Below the pieces are notes generated by a model. It was given only the letters and a program-made list of their open reading frames with translations. It ran no database searches and was not told where the DNA came from. Shown piece by piece: positions 7,696 to 17,029 of a stretch of 64,000 bases of DNA. The translations under genes were made by a program, and so were the position numbers. Source of the stretch: Streptomyces xantholiticus (GTDB taxonomy: Bacteria; Actinomycetota; Actinomycetes; Streptomycetales; Streptomycetaceae); the NCBI RefSeq assembly GCF_014651015.1, contig NZ_BMWB01000002.1, positions 459,782 through 523,781 of the forward strand, given 5' to 3'. Every line of letters starts with the position of its first letter. Position 1 is the first letter of the stretch.

Positions 7696-8802
7696 ATGAA
7701 CGCACATCTGCGTCGTGCCGCCGTCGCAGCCGCCGCCACCGCCATGCTCATACCGCTCGCCGCCTGCGGGACGGAGGAGGAGGAGCCGGGTGTGAGGCTG
7801 AGCGACGACATCGTCGTCGGGCTGCTCCTTCCGGAGAACCAGGCCGCTCGATACGAGCAGTTCGACAAACCGGTCATCGAGGAGCGAATCGCCCGGCTCA
7901 CCAACAGCAAGGGCAAGGTCCTCTACGCCAACGCCAAGCAAGACGCCGATTTGCAGACGCAGCAGCTCGAATCCATGATCGAGGACGGGGTCGACGTACT
8001 GATCGTGGACGCGGTGGACTCCAAGGCCATTGCCGAGGCGATCGAGAAGGCCGACGAGGCCGACATCCCCGTCGTCGCCTTCGACCGCCTCGCCGAGGGC
8101 CCGATCGACGGCTACGTCTCCTTCGACAACGAACAGGTCGGCCACATCCAGGGCAAAGCCCTGCTGGAGGCTCTCAAGAGCGGGGGCGGCGCGTCCAAGT
8201 CCGCCAAGATCGTGATGATGAACGGCGCCCTGACCGACCCGAACGCCGCCATGTTCAAGAAGGGCGCCCACACCGAGCTCGACGGCAAGGTCGAGATCGG
8301 CCTGGAGTACGACACCAAGGACTGGAAGCCCGAGAACGCCAAGGCCAACATGGATGCCGCGATCGCCTCTCTCGGCAAGGACGCCATCGCCGGCGTCTAC
8401 TCCGCCAACGACGGCATGGCGGGCGGCATCATCACGGCGCTCAAGTCCGCCGGCGTCACCGACCTGCCGCCCGTCACCGGCCAGGACGCCGAGCTGGCCG
8501 CAGTACAGCGCATCGTCACCGGCGATCAGTACATGACCGTCTACAAGCAGTACGCGCCGGAGGCGGCCGCCGCCGCCGAGATGGCCATCCTGCTGGCGAG
8601 GCACATGTCGCTCGGCGCGGCCGCCCACACGGACATCGACACTCCGACCGAGGAGTCCGTCCCGACCGTGCGCATCCCGGTCATCGCGCTGACCCGGGAC
8701 AACATCAAGGAAACCGTCGTCCTGGACGGCCTCTACACCGTCGACCAGATCTGTGTGCCCAAGTTGCGTGAGGCGTGCGAGGAGATCGGACTCACCTCGT
8801 AG
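7696..8802 (+). CDS. Sugar ABC transporter substrate-binding lipoprotein
   Basis: A 368-residue periplasmic-binding-protein-like lipoprotein. The signal peptide ends in the lipobox LAAC followed by an acidic linker. The fold is class B (ribose/xylose type): IVVGLLLPENQAARYEQFDKPVIEERI opens the first lobe, and DVLIVDAVDSKAIAEAIEKA and IPVVAFDRL are its typical strands. It resembles XylF-like proteins. No permease or ATPase gene lies nearby, so it must use components encoded elsewhere. The ATG at 7696 is the only one giving an intact signal peptide. Confidence 0.93.
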   Translation: MNAHLRRAAVAAAATAMLIPLAACGTEEEEPGVRLSDDIVVGLLLPENQAARYEQFDKPVIEERIARLTNSKGKVLYANAKQDADLQTQQLESMIEDGVDVLIVDAVDSKAIAEAIEKADEADIPVVAFDRLAEGPIDGYVSFDNEQVGHIQGKALLEALKSGGGASKSAKIVMMNGALTDPNAAMFKKGAHTELDGKVEIGLEYDTKDWKPENAKANMDAAIASLGKDAIAGVYSANDGMAGGIITALKSAGVTDLPPVTGQDAELAAVQRIVTGDQYMTVYKQYAPEAAAAAEMAILLARHMSLGAAAHTDIDTPTEESVPTVRIPVIALTRDNIKETVVLDGLYTVDQICVPKLREACEEIGLTS

Positions 8803-8842
8803 CCGTACGGGCGGGGGCGGCCACTTCCCGTACCGGTCACGC

Positions 8843-9610
8843 TCATCGTGGCCGTACCGCGGCCAGCCGCCCCCACACCACCAGCCGGAACCGGGAACTG
8901 AACTCGGGCGTGCACGTCGTCATCGTCAGGTAGTTGCCCGCCGCGCGGTATCCCGCGGCGGGCCGCACCGAGCTGCGCGGTACCGGGTCGATCACACCCG
9001 TCTCGCCCGGCAGGGTGCGCGGGAGCGTCCTGTCGACGGCGTACACGTACACACCCTCGCGCGTCTCCACCTCCACGGTGTCTCCGGGGCGGAGCCGGTC
9101 GATGTGCCGGAAGGGTTCGCCGTGGGAGTTGCGGTGCCCGGCGACGGCGAAGTTCCCGGCCCGGCCGGGCTGCACGGTGCCCGGGTAGTGCCCGACGTAC
9201 CCCTTGTCGAGGACGCCCCGCTTGCCGATCCCCTCGGCGACGGGGGCGACGACGCCGAGGCGGGGGATGCGCAGGACGGCGTACGCCCGGTCCCAGCGGG
9301 GCGGCTCGGGCCCGCGGTCCGGGGCCGCGCCGGCGTCGGTGTCGGCCTTCGGGGTGGGCTCCGCCTCCCGTACCTCCTCCCCGGCCGGCGGCTTACGCTC
9401 CCCCTCCCACTCCCGCTCCAGGGCCTGCACCTGGCGCGCCGCGCCCTGTGTGGCCTGCCGGTTGGTCCACCACAGCTGGTGGACGACGAGCAGCAGAACG
9501 ACGACGCCGAGCGTGACCGCGACCTCCGCGGCTGTCGACAGCCCGCGCGCGAACCACACGCGTCCGCGTTCCCCGCCTCGTCCCCGCTGCCGCTCCCACC
9601 GCCTCCGCAC
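8843..9610 (-). CDS. Class E sortase
   Basis: A 255-residue transpeptidase anchored by one N-terminal helix (VAVTLGVVVLLLVVHQLWW), then an acidic linker (about residues 60-100) and the sortase barrel. The catalytic residues are visible: His in FAVAGHRNSHG, Cys in LTMTTCTPEFS, Arg in SSRFRLVVWG. Class E sortases attach LAxTG proteins to peptidoglycan in streptomycetes and are needed for aerial growth. The LAxTG protein at 722-1609 is a likely substrate. It is convergent with the binding-protein gene. Confidence 0.93.
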   Translation of the reverse strand: MRRRWERQRGRGGERGRVWFARGLSTAAEVAVTLGVVVLLLVVHQLWWTNRQATQGAARQVQALEREWEGERKPPAGEEVREAEPTPKADTDAGAAPDRGPEPPRWDRAYAVLRIPRLGVVAPVAEGIGKRGVLDKGYVGHYPGTVQPGRAGNFAVAGHRNSHGEPFRHIDRLRPGDTVEVETREGVYVYAVDRTLPRTLPGETGVIDPVPRSSVRPAAGYRAAGNYLTMTTCTPEFSSRFRLVVWGRLAAVRPR

Positions 9611-9760
9611 GGGCGCAGGGTAGGGCCGCCGCCCTCAACTCACCAGCGTGGCGACCGGCTCGGCACCGGGCAGCGGGGCAGGGGCGCACACGCCCAGCAC
9701 CCCGTACCCGGGATCGGGTCGGCCTCCTGCGGTACCCCGTACAGCAGTACGGTGTGCTGC

Positions 9761-10771
9761 ATGCGCCCCGACACGCCTGCTGACCACATCGCCGAAGCCG
9801 AGCGCCTGCTGCGCACCGCCGAGCAGTATCCGGAGGACGCCGAACCGCTGCTCCTCCAGGCCGCAGCCCACCTGGAACTCGCCGGCGAACGCGGCCGAGC
9901 CTCCACCCTCTACGACCGCCTCCTGGCCTCCGAAGCCCCGGAGCACCCGCAGCTCGTCAAAGCGCTGCAGGCCGCCAACCTCTGGGAGTACGGCCACGAG
10001 GCCGAGGCCCGCGCGCTGATCAACGGCATCCGCACCGCGGCCCCGACCGAGGCCCCGCCGTGGGAGATCATCGCGGAGACGCTGGAGCACCACGACGAGC
10101 TGGAGGCGTCGCACGAGTGCTTCTCGGCGGCGCTGTCGATCCTCCTCGCCGAGGGCGACGAGGACGTCCCCTACGCCACCCGGTCCCTGCTGTCGGGCCG
10201 CCACCGCGTCCGCCGCATGCTGGGCCTGCCCCACGACGAATGGGACGCGACGGCCGACCGGGTCCACGCCGCCCACACCCCGGACGTCACCCTCGACGAA
10301 CTGCACGACCCGAACCGCCTGTGGGCACTCGGCTCCGACAACCCGGCAGAGCTCAAGGCCGAGATCGCCCGCCTCCGCTCCGAACTGGGCTCCTACCGCT
10401 CGGCCCTGTCCCGGCCCTTCCCGGTCGCGGTCCTCCACTGGCCGGAGGCGGAACTCACCGAACTGCTCGAGGCGTACCCGGAGCTCGAGTCCGAGTACCC
10501 GACCCACGCGGCCCACCTGACGGACATCGAGGCCTCGCTGCGCGACCTCGCGGCCACGGGCACGGAGAACCTGGGCATCGTGACGGCCACGGTCCCCTCG
10601 TACGAGGCCTTCGCCGCGTCCGAGCAGTCCTCACCGTCGAACGCCGACCTCCTCCCCCAGTACGCCACGACCCTCGCGGCGCGGGGACGGGCTGCGGCAT
10701 GGCCGCCGGCGCGGGGGGCGGCTTGCTGGTGCGGGTCGGGGAGACGGTACGGGGAGTGTCACGGGGCGTAG
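9761..10771 (+). CDS. SEC-C motif protein
   Basis: A 336-residue soluble protein. Residues 10-150 are helical and TPR-like (LLQAAAHLELAGERGRASTLYDRLL), the middle is leucine-rich, and the C-terminus ends in a SEC-C zinc motif, CWCGSGRRYGECHG, the module also found at the end of SecA. SEC-C modules bind zinc and contact ribosomes or other partners. It is divergent from the sortase gene. The role is unknown. The ATG at 9761 is preceded by TACGGT seven bases away, which could make it leaderless. Confidence 0.85.
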   Translation: MRPDTPADHIAEAERLLRTAEQYPEDAEPLLLQAAAHLELAGERGRASTLYDRLLASEAPEHPQLVKALQAANLWEYGHEAEARALINGIRTAAPTEAPPWEIIAETLEHHDELEASHECFSAALSILLAEGDEDVPYATRSLLSGRHRVRRMLGLPHDEWDATADRVHAAHTPDVTLDELHDPNRLWALGSDNPAELKAEIARLRSELGSYRSALSRPFPVAVLHWPEAELTELLEAYPELESEYPTHAAHLTDIEASLRDLAATGTENLGIVTATVPSYEAFAASEQSSPSNADLLPQYATTLAARGRAAAWPPARGAACWCGSGRRYGECHGA

Positions 10772-10788
10772 AACCTGTCCCGTTGGGC

Positions 10789-10819
10789 CCTGTCAGTGAT
10801 GCCTGATATCACTGACAGG
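10789..10819. promoter_or_regulatory. 31-bp perfect palindrome upstream of PLD-helicase gene
   Basis: The arms CCTGTCAGTGAT (10789-10800) and ATCACTGACAGG (10808-10819) are exactly complementary around a 7-bp centre. It ends 20 bp before the ATG at 10840 and starts 17 bp after the preceding stop. Position and perfect symmetry fit a repressor site; it could also act as a terminator for the SEC-C gene, though no U-run follows. No regulator gene is adjacent. Confidence 0.65.
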
Positions 10820-10839
10820 CCTATAGGGGAGGGAATGCG

Positions 10840-13800
10840 ATGTCGGGTCCCATCGATGATCCACCTGTAACCGGCTTGTACGAGCAGCTGATCACCTTGC
10901 GGCTCGAGAACCAGCTCAAAGGCCTCACGAGTGATCGCTGGCATGCCATCGACGACGCGGTGGGCCCCGAGTCATCGCCTCAGGTCATCGCGCGACACGT
11001 GGCGGAGACGACGCGGCGGGTACTGGAACGCCTGCCGGCAGCCGAACGTGTCCACGCCGCGAACCACATCCTCGAGTCGATGAGCACCATCGAGGGAGCA
11101 CGCGAGTGGGTCGACCTCGTCGCCGATGGGCCGCGCCAACTCCTCGCGATCGCCGAGCAGGAAGCTAAGGGCGTCTACGCGATCCGTCCTGCGACACCAC
11201 TCTCTGACACGGCACTCATCACCAATTCATCCGGCGATCCAAGCTTCGGCTTCGAGCTTCGCGCCGAGTTGGCCACCGCTGACCGCGTCGATCTTCTCTG
11301 CGCGTTCGTGAAGTGGCACGGTCTGCGAGTCATAGAGCAGTCCCTCGAAGCCGCGCACGCCCGCAACGTCCCCCTCCGAGTGATCACGACCACCTACATC
11401 GGCGCGACCGAACGCCGAGCGCTGGACAAGTTGGTCGAAAAGTACGATGCGGAAGTAAAGGTCAACTACGAACTACGTTCGACCCGGCTGCACGCGAAGG
11501 CTTGGCTGTTCCGGCGAAACAGCGGCTACGACACCGCGTACGTCGGTAGCTCGAACCTCTCCAAGGCCGCGCTGCTCGACGGCCTCGAGTGGAACGTCCG
11601 GCTCTCATCCATCGCGACGCCCGACGTTCTCCGCAAGTTCGAGGCCACCTTCGACTCTTACTGGAGTGAGTCAGCCTTCGAGCTGTACGAGCCAGAGCGC
11701 GACGGCTCACGCTTGGACGCGGCTCTCCAGCAGGCCGGCCGAAGCACCGCTGCCGGCACCGACAGCGGCCGGAGCATCACCCTGTCCGGCCTAGAAGTGC
11801 GTCCCTATCCACATCAACGAGACATGCTGGAACGGCTGGAGGTTGAGCGAACCGTTCACGATCGGCATCGGAATCTACTCGTGGCAGCAACCGGCACGGG
11901 CAAGACGGTGATGGCTGCTCTCGACTACAAGCGGCTGGTGAGCCAGCACGACCGAAAGCTCCGGCTCCTCTTCGTTGCACACCGTCAAGAGATCCTCCGC
12001 CAGTCACTTCGCACGTATCAAGATGTACTGGTCAACGCTGACTTCGGCCGGGAGTTCCACAGCGGCATGGTCCCCGACGAGTGGACGCACGTGTTCGCAA
12101 GCGTGCAATCGCTCAGCACCCGTTCGCTGGAACGCTTCGCGCCGGACCACTTCGACGTCATCGTCATCGATGAGTTCCACCATGGCGTGTCACCGACCTA
12201 TCGCCGGATCATTGATCATTTCAAGCCCGTCGAGATGCTGGGGTTGACGGCCACACCGGAGCGCCTGGATGGCCGCAATGTCCAGGACGAGTTCTTCGAT
12301 GGCCGTATCGCGGCAGAGATGCGCCTATGGGAAGCCCTCGAGAACGAACTTCTCAGCCCCTTCCACTACTTCGGTGTGTCCGACAACACCGATATGAGCG
12401 CCATCGCCTGGAAGCGTGGTTCATACGACGCTTCGGCTCTCGGCAACCTATTCACCGGCAACGAGGCTCGGGCCCGCCTCGTCGTGCAGGCCGTGCGAGA
12501 CAAGGTCACCGACCCGGGCTCCATGCGCGCGCTCGGATTCTGCGTCTCTGTGGCCCATGCCGGTTTCATGGCCGATTTCTTCCAACGGGCTGGCCTCAAC
12601 GCAATCGCCTTGTCGGGCGAGACACCGCGCGAGCAACGGAAGGCGGCGCTGGACGCTCTGCGATCTGGAGAGCTGCAGGTCATCTTCTCCGTCGACCTCT
12701 TCAACGAGGGCTTGGACGTCCCGGACGTCGACACCCTCCTCCTGCTGCGGCCGACGTCGAGTGCGACCGTCTTCCTCCAGCAGCTTGGCCGTGGCCTGCG
12801 GCGCAGCGAAGGCAAGGCAGTGCTAACGGTCCTGGACTTCATTGGCCAGCACCGCAAAGAGTTCCGCTTCGAGGAGCAGTTCCGAACCCTCACGAACCTG
12901 ACGCGCAATCGCCTACTCGCCAACATCGCGCATGACTTTCCGCAGTTGCCGTCCGGCTGCCAGATCATCCTTGAGCCCAAGGCCAAGGAGCTGATCATCG
13001 ACAACATTCGCAGTCAGATCGGTGTAAACATCACTCAGTTGGCTCGGGAGGTGGGCCAGTACGCCGAGCTCCGGCTCTCCGCGTACCTACGCGAGAGTGG
13101 GCGAGAGATCAAGGAGCTCTACCGTGGCAACGGCAACTCGTGGACTGGTCTCCTACGCCGTGCAAAGCTGCTGACCGCCCCCGCCCCCGAAGGGGAAGCA
13201 AAACTGCTCAGGCGAGCCTCCGCATTACTGCACGTCGATGACCCGCAACGGGTTGCTGCGTACTCCACGCTTCTCGCCGATGACGCACCAGCGTATGCCG
13301 ATCTTGGCGAACGGGACCAGGCGTACGTCCGCATGCTCTACTTCTCGCTGTGGCCGCTCGGCGGCTTCGCTACGTACCAAGAGGCCTTGGACCACCTCCG
13401 GCCGCAACAGGCTTTCCGGGACGAGCTGCGCCAAGTCCTGGCCCACAACCTGGAACGCACGGACCATGTCCCGGTGCCTCTCCTGGGCGAACTGACCAGC
13501 CTGCCACTGACGGTGCACGCCTCGTACAGCCGTGAGGAAATCCTGCCCGCGCTGGGCCAGTCCTTCATCGGCGGCTTCATGCCTGGGCACTTCCGGGAGG
13601 GGGTGAGGTGGTGCGAGAGCATCAAGACCGACGCTCTGTTGATCACATTGGAGAAGGACGAGAAGGACTTCTCACCGCAGACGCGCTACAGGGACTACGC
13701 CGTGAACAACTTCCGCTTCCATTGGGAGTCCCAGAACCAGACCTCTGAGAGCTCCCCCACTGGCCAGCGCTACAGGCGGCACAAGGAACGCGGCACGCAC

Positions 13801-13980
13801 GTGCTCCTGTTCGTCCGCCGCTACAGGAGCACGGACATTGGCGGCCCTCAGCCGTGGATGTTGCTGGGGCCCGCCGAATTCCTTGGTCACACGGGCAGCA
13901 AGCCGATGGGCATCACCTGGGAGTTGCAGCACGAGATTCCCGCAGATGTGTGGTCTTACTCGGCCGTCGCCGCGAGCTGA
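10840..13980 (+). CDS. PLD-nuclease / SF2 helicase / DUF3427 fusion protein
   Basis: A 1046-residue three-part protein. Residues 1-140 are helical. About 150-290 form a phospholipase-D-like nuclease with H218-A-K220, GSSN (236-239) and a following E250, a BfiI-like arrangement rather than the strict HKD spacing. An SF2 helicase follows: Walker A ATGTGKT (K355), DEFH box (444-447), GLTATP, and motif VI QQLGRGLRRS. The C-terminal third matches DUF3427. Such fusions are thought to act on nucleic acids in defence or repair. Third-position A/T is visibly commoner than in the neighbours, and a GNAT gene starts directly at its stop, so it was probably gained by transfer. Confidence 0.9.
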   Translation: MSGPIDDPPVTGLYEQLITLRLENQLKGLTSDRWHAIDDAVGPESSPQVIARHVAETTRRVLERLPAAERVHAANHILESMSTIEGAREWVDLVADGPRQLLAIAEQEAKGVYAIRPATPLSDTALITNSSGDPSFGFELRAELATADRVDLLCAFVKWHGLRVIEQSLEAAHARNVPLRVITTTYIGATERRALDKLVEKYDAEVKVNYELRSTRLHAKAWLFRRNSGYDTAYVGSSNLSKAALLDGLEWNVRLSSIATPDVLRKFEATFDSYWSESAFELYEPERDGSRLDAALQQAGRSTAAGTDSGRSITLSGLEVRPYPHQRDMLERLEVERTVHDRHRNLLVAATGTGKTVMAALDYKRLVSQHDRKLRLLFVAHRQEILRQSLRTYQDVLVNADFGREFHSGMVPDEWTHVFASVQSLSTRSLERFAPDHFDVIVIDEFHHGVSPTYRRIIDHFKPVEMLGLTATPERLDGRNVQDEFFDGRIAAEMRLWEALENELLSPFHYFGVSDNTDMSAIAWKRGSYDASALGNLFTGNEARARLVVQAVRDKVTDPGSMRALGFCVSVAHAGFMADFFQRAGLNAIALSGETPREQRKAALDALRSGELQVIFSVDLFNEGLDVPDVDTLLLLRPTSSATVFLQQLGRGLRRSEGKAVLTVLDFIGQHRKEFRFEEQFRTLTNLTRNRLLANIAHDFPQLPSGCQIILEPKAKELIIDNIRSQIGVNITQLAREVGQYAELRLSAYLRESGREIKELYRGNGNSWTGLLRRAKLLTAPAPEGEAKLLRRASALLHVDDPQRVAAYSTLLADDAPAYADLGERDQAYVRMLYFSLWPLGGFATYQEALDHLRPQQAFRDELRQVLAHNLERTDHVPVPLLGELTSLPLTVHASYSREEILPALGQSFIGGFMPGHFREGVRWCESIKTDALLITLEKDEKDFSPQTRYRDYAVNNFRFHWESQNQTSESSPTGQRYRRHKERGTHVLLFVRRYRSTDIGGPQPWMLLGPAEFLGHTGSKPMGITWELQHEIPADVWSYSAVAAS

Positions 13981-14433
13981 GTGCGCCCGCCACCGCCGGT
14001 CACAACCCGCCTCGATCTGCCCGCCGTCGTAGCACTCCTGGCCGGCGAAGAGACCGTCGTGGACGCGAGCACGGTCCATGTCGACGATGCGTGCGTCCGG
14101 GCCTTCGATGCCATCGACGCCGACAGGCGCAACGAGATGATGGTCCTCGACGAGGGCGACGGTACGGTCCTCGGCTGTCTGCAGCTCACCTACATCCCGG
14201 GCCTCGGCCGCCACGGGCAGGAACGCGCGCTGATCGAGGCGGTGCGGATACGGGCGGACCGGCGTGGGGCCGGGCTCGGGCGGGACCTGCTCACGCGGGC
14301 CATCGACCGGGCGCGGGAGCGTGGCTGCACCCTCGTACAGCTGACCAGCAACAAGCGGCGTGCCGAGGCGCACCGGTTCTACGCATCGCTCGGGTTTGCC
14401 CGGAGCCACGACGGGTTCAAGCTGTCGCTGTGA
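13981..14433 (+). CDS. GNAT-family N-acetyltransferase
   Basis: A 150-residue acetyltransferase. The acetyl-CoA loop is visible as RADRRGAGLGRDLL and the C-terminal signature as AEAHRFYASLGFARSHDGFKLSL. The N-terminal helix (LDLPAVVALLAG) is in the expected place, but the lead-in strand before it is weak (RPPPPVTTR). The GTG start follows the helicase stop with no gap and without its own ribosome-binding site, so the 5' end may have been rewritten when the helicase gene was inserted. The acceptor substrate is unknown. Confidence 0.85.
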   Translation: MRPPPPVTTRLDLPAVVALLAGEETVVDASTVHVDDACVRAFDAIDADRRNEMMVLDEGDGTVLGCLQLTYIPGLGRHGQERALIEAVRIRADRRGAGLGRDLLTRAIDRARERGCTLVQLTSNKRRAEAHRFYASLGFARSHDGFKLSL

Positions 14434-14608
14434 GAGACCGGTCCCCGGCCGCAGCCGCCTGACAGGCAAGCCCCCGCCCCGGGCGCCCTTCAGGGGATCG
14501 CGGGTACGGGAGCGGCCGGAGCCAACCGCGGCCGTGCAGGTCGTCATGATGGACCCGTCGGCGGCGCACCGGCCGCGGCCCGCAACGACCGAGGAGTACG
14601 TGAGCGAG

Positions 14609-15838
14609 ATGACCGCAGACGCGACGCAGGCAAGCGCCGACGACGCACCCGTGATCCTGGGCAACGAGCCCGGGTCGTTCGCCTGGGGGGTGCTGGCCAA
14701 GCGGCACCCGGCACTCATCGAACAGGTCCGTGACGCGTTCCCCTGTGGGCCGGCGCAGCACGCGGCGCTCGACGCGCTGCTCGAGGAGACCGCCCACGGT
14801 GTCATCGAGCCACTCGCCGCGGGCTCGCACGACCGCGAGCGTTGGGCGGCGTGGGGACAGGGCTACTTCGGGCGGTCCTGGTTCGACGTGCCGTTCCTGT
14901 GGTCCGAGAGCTACTTCTACCGCCGGCTCCTGGGCGCGCTCGGCTACTTCGAGCCCGGTCCCTGGCAGGGGATCGACCCCTTCGGGCCGTTCAAGGCCGC
15001 CGAGCTGCGCAGCGCGACCGTCGACGACGAGCTCGCCGCGCTCGACGAGCTGGCCGGGCGGCCCGCCGACGTCCAGGGGCCCGCGCTGCTGGGTGCCTCG
15101 CTGTGGGGCAACCGCGCGGACCTCGGCTTCCGTCTCGACTCCGGTGGCGCGCAGCCGTCGACGGCCGGCGGGACCGGCTCGCGACTCGTCGCCGACGAGA
15201 GCGCGGCGCTGTGGTCACTGCTGCCGGCGGGTGGCGCGGCGCCCTCCGTGCACGTCGTCGCGGACAACGCCGGGCGTGAGCTCATCCCCGACCTCGTACT
15301 CATCGACCACCTGCTGCACGCCGAGCGCGCGGTGGAGGTGGTGCTGCATGTGAAGCCGTATCCGTACTACGTCTCCGACGCGACCATGTCGGACGTCGTC
15401 GACAGCATGCGGCGCCTCGCGCAGGCTCAGGTGCAGGCCGCACGGTACGCCGCGGAGATCGGGCGACGGCTGTGGGGTGCGATGGCCGACGGCCGGCTCG
15501 TGGTCCGCGCGCACGAGTTCTTCTGCGCGCCGTTCCCGTACGACGCGATGCCCGACAGCCTGCGGAAGGAGTTCGCGGGGGCCACCGTGACCGTCGTCAA
15601 GGGCGACCTGAACTACCGGCGTCTCGTCGGCGACCGCCTCTGGGAGCCGACCACGTCCTTCGGTGGGCGTGTCCCGTACTTCCCTGGGCCAGTGGCGGCA
15701 CTGCGCACCCTGAAGTCGGACGTCATCACCGGTCTGGAGGGGGACACCGTGGCCGCGCTGGAGGCGGGCGGGCAGGCGTGGCGTACGAGCGGCACGCACG
15801 CCCTGATCCAGATGGGGGGCCGGGCCGTGAACGCCTGA
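14609..15838 (+). CDS. Damage-control phosphatase, ARMT1 family (DUF89)
   Basis: A 409-residue metal-dependent phosphatase. The DUF89 motif is VVADNAGRELIPDLVLIDHLL and the second signature KGDLNYRRLVGD; both supply metal and phosphate ligands. Family members remove phosphate from damaged or excess phosphometabolites. The N-terminal half (residues 60-160) is the helical domain with WSESYFYRRLLGALGYF. I chose the ATG at 14609, behind GAGGAG; upstream ATG codons at 14546 and 14549 are alternatives. It is preceded by the GNAT gene on the same strand. Confidence 0.85.
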   Translation: MTADATQASADDAPVILGNEPGSFAWGVLAKRHPALIEQVRDAFPCGPAQHAALDALLEETAHGVIEPLAAGSHDRERWAAWGQGYFGRSWFDVPFLWSESYFYRRLLGALGYFEPGPWQGIDPFGPFKAAELRSATVDDELAALDELAGRPADVQGPALLGASLWGNRADLGFRLDSGGAQPSTAGGTGSRLVADESAALWSLLPAGGAAPSVHVVADNAGRELIPDLVLIDHLLHAERAVEVVLHVKPYPYYVSDATMSDVVDSMRRLAQAQVQAARYAAEIGRRLWGAMADGRLVVRAHEFFCAPFPYDAMPDSLRKEFAGATVTVVKGDLNYRRLVGDRLWEPTTSFGGRVPYFPGPVAALRTLKSDVITGLEGDTVAALEAGGQAWRTSGTHALIQMGGRAVNA

Positions 15839-15928
15839 CGGCGTGATCGCTCGGCGCTCGGCCCGGGCGGCTCGGTCGGGGTCGGTCTCCCCGGGACGTT
15901 GTCACAGGGGTGCGGCATCCTGCCGTGT

Positions 15929-16331
15929 GTGAACGCTACCCACACCCTGGCCGGCATCGAGCATGCGCTGCGCGCCTCTTGGGCCGCCGACACCTGCTCG
16001 CCCGACGATCCGGAGCGCGCCGGATGGGACTCCGGAAACCCGGCGTGGGGGCACTGCGACATCACGGCCCTGGTCGTGCACGACCTGCTCGGTGGCGAGT
16101 TCATGCTCGGGGAAGTGCACCTGGACGCTGAGCAGCACGGCTTCCACTGGTGGAACCGGCGGCCCGACGGCACCGAGATCGACATCACCCGCGACCAGTT
16201 CCGGCTCGGCCGGACCGTTACGGCAGGCCGTGCCGTCGCCAGGCCGGCCCCGGCGCCGGGCGGAGGAGTACGAGCTGCTGCGCGGCCGGGTCCTCGCCCG
16301 GCTGGGTGGCTGCGCCCCTGGGGGCGCGTAG
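15929..16331 (+). pseudogene. YunG-like gene with frameshift
   Basis: A GTG start at 15929 opens VNATHTLAGIEHALRASWAADT, then CSPDD...WGHCDITALVVHDLLGGEF and HGFHWWNRRPDGTEIDITRDQF, the typical YunG layout. After about residue 105 this frame turns into Ala/Pro/Gly-rich sequence, whereas the +1 frame continues with RRRAEEYELLRGRVLARLGG, the expected C-terminus, ending at 16331. The change falls in the C/G-rich run near 16245-16265. It is either a genuine frameshift or a one-base sequencing error. The function of YunG is not known. Confidence 0.7.
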
Positions 16332-16420
16332 CTCCCGCGGGCCCGCCTCCCGGACGCCGTAGAGCCTCGGCCCGCCCGGCCCTGAGCAGTGCACCCTCGC
16401 GTAGCCGGAAGAACCCGGGG

Positions 16421-17029
16421 TCAGGCCTCCGACTTGATCAGCTTGCCGTCGGGCGCGATCACGAACCATTCGGCGTCCAGGCCCTGGCCGTTGACGTCAC
16501 CGGCCGTCACGTCGCCCACGTAGTAGTACAGCGGCCAGTCACCGTAGACGGCCTGTTCCGCGCCCGCGCCCAGTTTGACCTCCTTGAGGAGTGACGCGTC
16601 GGCGCCGCCCTCCGCCGTCACATCCTTGGCCGAGATCAACGCCGGCCATACCGCGATGCAGTCGGCGTCGCAGTTCGCCTGGCCGGGCTTGTCCTTGGTG
16701 AAGCCGTACAGGGTGCGGCCCTGGTCGTCGACCAGGATCGTGCCGAGGTCCGTCTCGGCCGTGCGGACCGAGATCGAGGGGGCCGGCGCCTGCTTGGGCG
16801 GCGCGTCGGCGGCCGGCTCCTCGCCGGTGGGCGGGGTGGCGTCGGCCGCCGAGTCCGCCGGGGGCTCGGCCGGGGCCTGCTGGTCCGCCGGCTGCCCGGC
16901 GGGACCCGCGCCGTACGACGAACCCGAGTCACCGGAGTCCTCGCACGCGGTCGCGGTCAGCAGCACCAGCGCCATCAGCGGGGCTGCGATCAGGGCCTTG
17001 GTGCGGCCACGGTTCCGGGTGCTGCGCAT
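16421..17029 (-). CDS. Secreted-repeat lipoprotein (COG4315-like)
   Basis: A 202-residue lipoprotein. The signal peptide ends in a lipobox-like TATAC, followed by a long Pro/Ala/Glu linker and the secreted-repeat domain: ETDLGTILVDDQGRTLYGFTKDKPGQANCDADCIAVWPALIS, then AVYGDWPLYYYVGD and the end motif GQGLDAEWFVIAPDG. Proteins of this kind sit on the outer membrane face and may bind redox partners or metals, but no function is proven. It is divergent from the CHRD gene. The ATG at 17029 follows GAGGGA. Confidence 0.88.
   Translation of the reverse strand: MRSTRNRGRTKALIAAPLMALVLLTATACEDSGDSGSSYGAGPAGQPADQQAPAEPPADSAADATPPTGEEPAADAPPKQAPAPSISVRTAETDLGTILVDDQGRTLYGFTKDKPGQANCDADCIAVWPALISAKDVTAEGGADASLLKEVKLGAGAEQAVYGDWPLYYYVGDVTAGDVNGQGLDAEWFVIAPDGKLIKSEA

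Noticed and set aside
11126..12935. Several open frames inside the PLD-helicase gene in other frames
   Set aside because: These are shadows; the main frame has all helicase motifs in order.
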